Positions 57,183 to 64,000 of a DNA stretch of 64,000 nt are shown here, one piece after another. A program made the translations under genes and the position numbers. Origin of the DNA: Benincasa hispida (lineage: Eukaryota > Streptophyta > Magnoliopsida > Cucurbitales > Cucurbitaceae); assembly GCF_009727055.1 (NCBI RefSeq), contig NC_052357.1, positions 83,180,156 to 83,244,155 on the forward strand, in the 5' to 3' direction. The notes beneath the pieces are model-generated. The model was not told where the DNA came from and made no database searches. It saw only the letters and a program-made list of their open reading frames with translations. The stretch's first letter is position 1; the number at the start of each line of letters is the position of its first letter.

Positions 57183-58483
57183 CTTAAGTGCTTATTCCAG
57201 GTCTTGAACAAAGGGCCCCACCCTCTCATTGGATCGAGAGAGACTCGGTTTAGTGATTGGATCATAAATCAATTGTTCATTAGAGAATCAGTAAGACTTA
57301 AAGAGCAAGATGTAATCTTGGGGGTAAAATAGCTTCAGCCGTTATTATGAACAACCGTTGAAGGGTTAACTTACTAATCATGGTTATATCGAGTGGACAC
57401 AATATATCTACAGTGAGGGGAGTGCAACTACTGGGCTTTAGTGGAGTTGCCTGTAGCTAACGAATGGTGGTTAATTAGGTTAAAGAGTTTAGTCGGTTAA
57501 TCTTGGATCGTTGGAGCCCATGATTTGTAGGTCCATGAGGTTCCCTTACTAGCTCATATCGGACTAAACCTTAGAACAGTATGACGAATGAATTTGAAGT
57601 GTTCGAATTCGGTTTTTGGAGCAAAGCGCTAAATATATACAATATATTTAACCTAATGTTTAATTGCGAATTAAATATAAAGAGAGAGAAAATAGGATAT
57701 ATTTAAATAAGATTTGAATATCAAGATTATAAATAGGGATTCATATTAATTGGAATTAGTGTTAGATTTAATATCAAATTAAATTAATTAAATTGTTTAA
57801 CTAATTATTTCATATCAAATGAAAATTAATTTTGAAATTAAATGGAATTGGTCAAAATTGCATCAAAAGTCAAAATTGTTGACTTTTGACTTTGAAAGTC
57901 AAAAATTCAAATTGTTAACTTTGGATTTTGAGAATCAAACTTTGACCTTTGACCAAGTTAATGGAAAGATCCAACAATAGTGAGTGGGAAATTCTAACAT
58001 TTGCATTGTTAAGTATTGTCTTCATTTGAAGACACTTGTCCCACTAATCCTACTTTGAGTTAGTGGATTTTTTATTGTTAAATTCTCATCAAATTAAAAA
58101 TTGCATGTTTTTGCATGAAATGACCTTTAAAAAGAAGAGATTTATTGAATTTTTCAACTCTTGACCAAGTGGGATTTTATGAGATTATTTGATAATCTCA
58201 ACTCTTATTTTCTCTCAAATACTTAGCTTTTTCCTCTTCAAATTAGTCACTCACTGGATCTCACCATCCCGTTCTATGGCCGAAAAACAGTCGGTAAGAC
58301 TCTCGTGGTGGTCTACGAACTGTTTGTGAGGAGATTAATTTGAAGAAGACTTGAGTCTACAAAGGTTGTATTTCTTCTATCCCTTTGTAATTTATTTAAT
58401 TGCATGCTTATTCTTTGAAATTAACCTAATTTGAGTATTTTAGATCCATTTTTCCTTCCGTCGCGCATGTGTTTATTCCATCA

Positions 58484-59216
58484 TATTGATCATTTAATAA
58501 TATAACATCTTCTTGAAAAATTATTAAAAAAAATAAAATAAAATAAAAATAAACTCAATATAATATCAAGCATATGAATACTAGAAAATGGACTGAAAAT
58601 ATCTTCAACCACCACGATATATCATCGCCTAATAATTTCAGAATTTAACATAGTTATTTTCTTCCCAGTTACCTCACAACGAATCAAAACTAGTACTTCC
58701 TTTTTCCCTACAAAATAATATTCCAAATTCACTACCTAATAAATTATTAAAGAAATAAACTGAGTAGGTGAAAACCGAAAATGTTATTTCTGAAGGGAGA
58801 AAACACGAAAATTTTAAAATGTTTGTTTGAAGCTTTGGGCCCAAACGATCAATTCATTTGAGTCAGACACGATGAGCCCAAATGATCATCTGAGTGGAAT
58901 ATTGGGCCCAACTGATCAGTTGGGCTTCCATCCGAGGCCCAAGTAATCCGAAGATGTGATAGCAGTATCTTTGATGGCTGACGGCAAGTTTGCTAAGAAA
59001 TGCCAATGTAGAATGTGCAGCATTACTTTTACGGGCTAACCATAGGAATAGTAGATTTTCATTTGTAAAAATAAAAAATCAATATTTCATTCATAAAGAT
59101 GATAAAATAAATTAAAAAATAAAAAATAAACGAATTAATAAAAATCTAAATTATCCCAAACCATACAAATGAGATTGTAACTGTTTTATTAAAAAATATT
59201 CGTAATTACACTGTAA
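58484..59216. other. Host segment with a GCCCA-rich cluster
   Basis: AT-rich DNA between two copia insertions. Near 58837-58950 are four units of a GGGCCCAAnnGATCA-like word (58837, 58874, 58903, 58935) spaced about 30-37 bp apart. TGGGCC/GCCCA words are known TCP-type site II elements in promoters of plant housekeeping genes. A 21-codon frame (ATG at 58974, MADGKFAKKCQCRMC...) follows 24 bp later and is of unknown significance. Confidence 0.45.
58837..58950. promoter_or_regulatory. Clustered GCCCA (site II-like) motifs
   Basis: GGGCCCAAACGATCA, GAGCCCAAATGATCA, TGGGCCCAACTGATCA and AGGCCCAAGTAATCC are successive diverged copies of one motif, and an inverted TGGGC at 58921 adds another site. 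In plants such clusters often mark bidirectional or housekeeping promoters. No gene downstream is confirmed. Confidence 0.35.
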
Positions 59217-59623
59217 TTAAAACAAACATCTAGAGGTTATCGGTGTCTGTTTTGGTCAAGCTCTGAGCACTGCATCGACCTCTTCTCCAACCAAGTTGCC
59301 ACCATTTTTCTCTCTAAAATCAGCTCCTCCACCAACAGTGACGATACCTCCGACTTCAATTATGTCTTCATCCCTTGCTCTGTCAAACCTGGCTCCTCCT
59401 CCTTCCATCAAAACTTCAACACTAGCTCAGCTTCAGCTCCTTCTCCACTAGCTTCATTTATTACTCCTTCAGAGCCATCAGTAATCACTCCAATTTCATC
59501 TTCTTCTATCTCAACTCCTCTGACACAGGCTTTGTCGTCAACCTCAACCCCTATCAATTGTGCTGTCGTGAATAGTGTTGGGGTTGGTGCCCTAAATCTC
59601 GTAGGTTCCTATAGTTTGTAATT
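59217..59623 (+). CDS. Unidentified Ser/Thr-rich open frame, cut by an LTR
   Basis: One forward frame stays open for about 135 codons from 59217 to a stop at about 59621, which lies 45 bp inside the family B LTR that starts at 59576. The host part is notably more GC- and C-rich than the flanking AT-rich DNA. It encodes a Ser-, Thr- and Pro-rich chain (for example EHCIDLFSNQVATIFLSK, then repeated SSS and TPxT stretches). There is no ATG in frame, so it could be an exon of a disrupted host gene or an old gene fragment. I recognise no family. Chance cannot be excluded. Confidence 0.25.
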
Positions 59624-61536
59624 GTATTGTACAAATATCTTATTTATCTAATAAAATATATGATGTTTTATTTGACATTTAGTTGCATTGATCCACAAAC
59701 CAATAAACTCACTTCCAAGGTTATCTTGTAGCTTAAACATGCATATAGAGATATACGGGTGGATCATGTTTAAGTGATAACCTAAATGATCTATAGTAGA
59801 TGAATAAGGTTTGATACCTTATCCTGGTGACACTACAAGTATGGCTCACTTTGTAGATGTTACAATTGTTGTAAAGTGCTACAAATGATCTGATCCTGAT
59901 CATTCATGTGGAAACATGTGAACGGGGATATTCTATACGAAGGAGTTTGTATAAGACCGGACCATGAAATGACTAGTCTCATTATATAACGTCGTTCATA
60001 ATAGAGACTTACATTTCACCAGGATGACCACAGGTGACATGACCTAAATCCTAAGTGAGTTGTGAACGAGCCTATGAAGGCGATCTTTTGATTTCTATGG
60101 GTGAGAATGGTCAGATCGTCGACTCAACAAGCCTACCATTTTGGGGATTTGTCTGATTGGGAAATTGGGAACACCGCTACATAAGAAGGAATTCACTCAT
60201 TCCCCAACGTCGGGATAAGTAGATAAATTGCTCCCTTAAGAGCTGATTCTGGGGCTTGAACAATGTGGCGCCACATCCTCTCCTGACTCGAGAGGGATTT
60301 GGTTATAGTTGGACTATAATTTATTGTTCATTAGAGGGATTAGTGGTACTTAAGGAGTTAAATGTAACTACAAGGGCAAAACGGTATTTTTAGCCTAGCT
60401 GTATTTACGAGCAATTTGTGAAAGGTCATCATACTGTTGACTGGTTATATCCAATGGACACAGAAATATATTTGTAGTTCAAAAAATACAGCTGTCAGTC
60501 TTTAATGGAATGTTTGACGGTTAACGGATGATGAATAATTTAATCAAAGAGTTTAATTAATTATTCACGCACCGTTAGAACTTCAAGCTACAAGTCTATT
60601 AGATCTCTTCTGTAGCTCAATGGGAATTAATGAGAATCAATTTTTGGATTAATTTGAATTGTTCAAATTAATTGAGTGAATTAATTACATGTGATATAAT
60701 TAATTTAATTTAATTATATATGATATAATTACTATAATGTATTTGATACATTATAATATAAAGTTTATTTGAGAGGAAATAAATATTTAAATATGATTCA
60801 AATATTAATTATGTGAATTAGTTCATGTAATTAAATTTAATATAAATGTGATATATATTTAAAAGTCATTGGTGAGGAGGAATTGAAACTATAAGTTATA
60901 TTGTATTTGATACATATAGAAACTATAAATTGTATGTTATATTGATATAACATATAGTTTAAATATATAGTAATATGATAAGATAGTTATCATATAAATA
61001 TATATATTAATTGATTTATTAAAAATAAATTAATTTTATTTATTTATTAAAAATATTTTCTTGGGAGGAAGTTGTAACTCCTTCCTTTTTTTTCATTTTT
61101 ACATGATAGTGGGGTATAGGAGTTGGTTGGTTTTCTTCTTCCATTCCAGCTTTCACAAAATAACCTAATTCCCAGAATTACAGTGGAGATTACCTTACAA
61201 TCTTCTCTTCCTCTCTACTTTCTCAATCTCCCTCATCCAAAATAGCCAGAGCTCACACCTCTTGGATTCTCGTCCAGAGAATACAGTGGAATTCTCGTGG
61301 TGGTGTTTCATTTGGTTCCAAGGTTTTTCTTTTTTGAAGAACAATTCTTCAAAGGTAAATGTTTCTAAACTCATTTACTATTCTGTATAAAATTTGATTT
61401 AACATGCTATAGATTAATTTTTCTTCAATTAAATGCATAAATCTACCTGTTTGTTTGCTGTAAAATTATTGTTTTGTAAATTTAAGATTTTGGGTTCAAT
61501 CCCATTTCTGCTCAAGGGTCTTCAATGGTTCCTTCA
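59576..61536 (+). repeat. 5' LTR, family B-type
   Basis: A 1961-bp LTR, TGTTGGGGTTGG...CCTTCA. It aligns with 41625-43665 over most of its length. It lacks an obvious CGATCG array, so it may be a subfamily. The left flank is AATAG (59571-59575); the matching right flank is off-window. Confidence 0.87.
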
Positions 61537-61538
61537 AT

Positions 61539-61550
61539 TGGTATCAGAGC
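61539..61550 (+). promoter_or_regulatory. Primer-binding site (initiator Met tRNA)
   Basis: TGGTATCAGAGC lies two bases after the LTR end. It is an exact match to the canonical plant initiator-Met PBS and confirms the LTR boundary. Confidence 0.92.
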
Positions 61551-63901
61551 GGGGTTTTTTGCTCAATTTTTTTTCCAAAATTTCGGAATTAATTTTACAG
61601 TTTTTTGTGGGATTTTACATTCTGTCAATCTATTCATGTGATGATTGTTTTTTTTATGGATGTTTAAAGTTATTGGATAATTTCGAGATTGATACTTTGT
61701 TTATTACTTTGAATTTACAAAATTGTTTTGTAAAGACTTATGTTTTGAGGCATTTAATTGCTATTGAGTCTGTACATTTAAGTCCTTGAGTTGTTTGTGG
61801 GTTTCCCGGTGCTGATCAAGAGAAAATGAGACCAAATTCGATGGAGAAACGATGGAGAACGCGGTTGTACAGTGGAGACTTTACTGCGGCGTTGCAACAT
61901 TGTGTCCTAGTGTTGCAACGCTACGATGAAGAACAATGTTGTGTTCTTTCCGTACCCTTGCAACGTTGGGCATAGCGTTGCAACACACCGAGATGGAAAG
62001 AACAAATCGATTCTTGTCTGGTTCGGTTTGTGACTCATTTGGTTCACTAGCGGTTCGATCAATTCAAGCAATTCAGGTCCGGTTCGAAAGCTGGTTGGTT
62101 CGATTCGAGCGGTTCAAGACTCGGTTCACTTGTTTGAACTTGTTGATTATTTATTTATGTAATAGATACATTTTTTGATGAATTAAATTAATATAAGTGT
62201 TGTATTAATTTAATTAATTGTTTAATTTTCAATCTCGGTCCAATAATTTATTTGCATTTGATGTATGATTTTTTATTTAAATACATATGTCATATTATAT
62301 GTCATATAGTATTAAATCCCACCATAGTTATGCATTTAATTTCATGCATCATTGGGTTATAATATATATATTTGCATAATTTAATATTATTGCATGCTCA
62401 TGCATCATATAGTATAAATGTTATAATATATGTATGCATGCATTAATAACATATACATGCATCATTTATATTATAAGAGTTATAATATATAGTATGAATG
62501 TATGTTTAAAGTACTTTATTAATAATTTCATTACTTTAGTATATATAATTTTCATGTATATTAGTAATGAAATGAAATTGCATGAAGCATGACATTACCT
62601 TAGGTATTTTATAATTGTTATAATTTAATAAAGTATGTCAATGGATGCAATGTATGGTTTTAATTATTTATTTATTTATTTATTATTATTATTATTATTT
62701 GCTTATAATTGTTATAACAAAATGAAATTAAAAATTAAAATCGATAAATCAGAATTGCATGCAGACCTTAGGTTAAATTCATTTTTTTTAAAAAAAAATA
62801 GTTTTAAAATATGAATCATATAGACCTAACAATCACATTTCTAATGAGATTAGAAATTTAATTTAATTTTTTAATCAGTTTAATAGGATTAAATTGGTCT
62901 CAATTAAAAGATTAACATTGTAACAAATGTATCTATAAATGACCTTTTATCTAAGGATAGTTTTATCTAGGCTGGAGTATTTAAGTTGACAGAAATGTAA
63001 TACCCCTACCTGGGAACTTTTCTGGAAAGGTGAATTAAATAGATTTGTTACAAGCATGCGATTATGGGCTAACATTTGTTAAAGTGTTAACCTTAATCAA
63101 AATTGTTTAACTATCCAAAGCAAATGTTGTTTTTTGGAAAATTAAACAATCACTTAGTTAAAATCAGTGGCCGAATTTTTCTAAGTTAATTGACTTATGG
63201 TAAAACGCTCAGTGTGAGGATAATGGGGCATATGATACTTCATTTTATCCTCTTCACGTTTCTCCCTAAAAGTTCACACCGTGAGATCTGTACTCTGCCT
63301 TGAGACACCTTGAGTGCTCCCCTATGAATGGTGTTTGTATAGATCAATGTCAAGGTGAATGGAGAGAGTGTTTATAGTAAGCAGGGGCGGGACGTGTGAC
63401 AATACATCCCTCAATCTTTCTCATTAGTTTGAACTAAAGTCTCACACGACCTTGTGGCACCTTGAGTGTCCTCCTACAGATGACATCTTTGCATGATACT
63501 ACATTCAAACTCCAGAAATAGATAAGACTTACTTTAGTTTTTGCTCTAATCGGTTTTTCCCTACGGGCTCATTGGGGCATAATTTTATAATCTAAAATGA
63601 GAGGTTATACTTACAATAAATGTTAAGCGAGTTTAACTATTTCTAGACCGAACAATGGTGACTGATAGTTACAGTAACAAGGAGTTGTTTTGTCTATTGG
63701 TTGAGATAGTCTCATTTCTGTGAATGGGCACCTGATCACCCTACAGTAGATTTTGTCCTATCTCACTAAAGCATCATTGCAAAATAGATATCACTTAGGG
63801 TACATTAGATTATTTTGCTAAAATCGATTGGTTTTTCCTAGTGGTTTAATGCAAATAGACTAATATAAATAATTTGTATGATTTTAGAAAATTTCTTCAT
63901 A
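61551..63901 (+). other. Long leader of the copia element
   Basis: About 2.35 kb between primer-binding site and gag ATG. It contains four GTTGCAAC words between 61893 and 61983, a GGTTCG-rich stretch (62020-62125), a very AT-rich middle with TATTTATTTATT repeats (62665-62700), and a final part that parallels 44500-45300. A 118-codon frame at 61433-61789 begins inside the LTR and looks accidental. Confidence 0.7.
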
Positions 63902-64000
63902 ATGACTTCAACGACTCTTAGTTTACTCGCTGCCTACAAACTAACAGGCGGTAATTACACGACTTGGAAAAATATAATTAATACTATACTAATCATTGAT
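63902..64000 (+). CDS. Copia gag, N-terminal part (runs off the window)
   Basis: ATG 63902 opens 33 codons without a stop to the last base. The start (MTSTTLSLLAAYKLTGGNYT, then TWK and NTILIID) matches the N-terminal style of the three other gags in the window, where the conserved LxGxNYxTWK motif lies at the same place. It is the nucleocapsid/particle protein of a Ty1/copia element of the UBN2-gag type. Integrity beyond the window is unknown. Confidence 0.85.
   Translation, partial: MTSTTLSLLAAYKLTGGNYTTWKNIINTILIID

Larger units (their letters stand above)
39070..58483 (+). mobile_element. Ty1/copia element, family A LTRs, with nested insertions
   Basis: The outermost element of a nest. 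It has a 5' LTR (39070-41095), a primer-binding site, a long leader, gag, GAG-pre-integrase/integrase, scraps of RT and RNase H, a polypurine tract and a 3' LTR (56440-58483). Two large insertions interrupt it, a family B solo LTR (41625-43665) in the leader and a family A solo LTR with its own inserts (46703-55278) in integrase. Without them it is about 8.8 kb. Most of RT is deleted. The flanks CATTC and TATTG match only loosely, so the TSD is decayed or boundaries are off by a base. Confidence 0.85.
56440..58483 (+). repeat. 3' LTR, family A (outer copia element)
   Basis: It starts TGTTGAGTTTTATATCC after a GTCCAAGTGGGAGTT purine tract (56424-56438) and ends TTTATTCCATCA, about 2.04 kb. It carries a 36-bp unit in three tandem copies (56515-56622), a 20-base N gap (57163-57182) and a W-box cluster (57850-57960). 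It aligns with the 5' LTR at 39070-41095 along its length. Confidence 0.88.
59576..64000 (+). mobile_element. Copia element with family B-type 5' LTR, 5' part
   Basis: A 5' LTR (59576-61536), a canonical primer-binding site (61539-61550), a leader of about 2.35 kb and the start of gag (63902 onward), continuing past the window. Its LTR starts TGTTGGGGTTGGTGCCC and ends GTTCCTTCA, so it is close to the family of the four B LTR copies (three complete solo LTRs and one broken copy) elsewhere in the window. This is the only B-type element here with internal sequence. Whether it is intact cannot be judged. Confidence 0.88.

Noticed and set aside
39065..58488. CATTC/TATTG as a confirmed TSD of the outer copia element
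   Set aside because: Only three of five bases match, so it is reported as possible but not proven.
1..64000. tRNA, rRNA, riboswitch or bacterial-type operon signals
   Set aside because: None seen. TGGTATCAGAGC words are retrotransposon primer-binding sites, not tRNA genes.

Overview
This window looks like plant nuclear DNA, most likely from a cucurbit. That family-level guess is an inference from remembered LTR and gag styles, not a search result. It is AT-rich and dense in LTR retrotransposons. It holds one clearly intact protein-coding gene, an intronless two-finger C2H2 zinc-finger repressor of the ZAT10/STZ type at 33632-34420. Nearly everything else is transposon sequence in various stages of decay. 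I saw no rRNA, tRNA, CRISPR array or bacterial-type operon.

Layout. 1-7264: the 3' part of an Athila/Tat-like Ty3/gypsy element (RT, RNase H, integrase, spacer, 3' LTR), interrupted at 609-2647 by a solo LTR. It is inserted into the transposase gene of a minus-strand hAT element (7265-10142). 10143-12001: a mosaic of LTR fragments and a Ty1/copia RNase H remnant with its LTR. 12002-13374: AT-rich DNA. 13375-18352: a solo LTR of family C split by a solo LTR of family D, both with perfect 5-bp target-site duplications (TSDs). 19029-30760: a Ty3/gypsy element carrying family C LTRs, whose 3' LTR is split by a minus-strand copia element (about 25493-30639). 30761-39069: the low-copy island with the zinc-finger gene and a few small repeats. 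39070-58483: a copia element carrying a five-level nest of insertions. 58484-59575: a short host segment with a GCCCA-rich cluster. 59576-64000: the 5' LTR, primer-binding site, long leader and gag start of another copia element, which runs off the window.

Four LTR families are named here for convenience. A: copia, starts TGTTGGGTTTTAT, about 2.0 kb. B: copia-like, starts TGTTGGGGTTGATGCC, about 2.0 kb and ends CCTTCA. C: gypsy, starts TGTAACATCCCG and ends GGTCGTTACA, about 2.4 kb, with a 69-bp minisatellite. D: starts TGTGAAACCCGG and ends GGGTGTGACA, about 2.56 kb. Boundaries were set by eye from TG...CA ends, TSDs, primer-binding sites, polypurine tracts and comparison between copies in the window.

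No new biological system is evident. The most informative content is the insertion history, which can be read base by base from the TSDs. Second are regulatory-looking arrays inside the LTRs (W-boxes in A, CGATCG palindromes in B). Third are a few unexplained small structures: a 32-bp-arm hairpin, a 477-bp segment flanked by an 11-bp direct repeat, a GCCCA/GATCA cluster and an open frame cut by an LTR.
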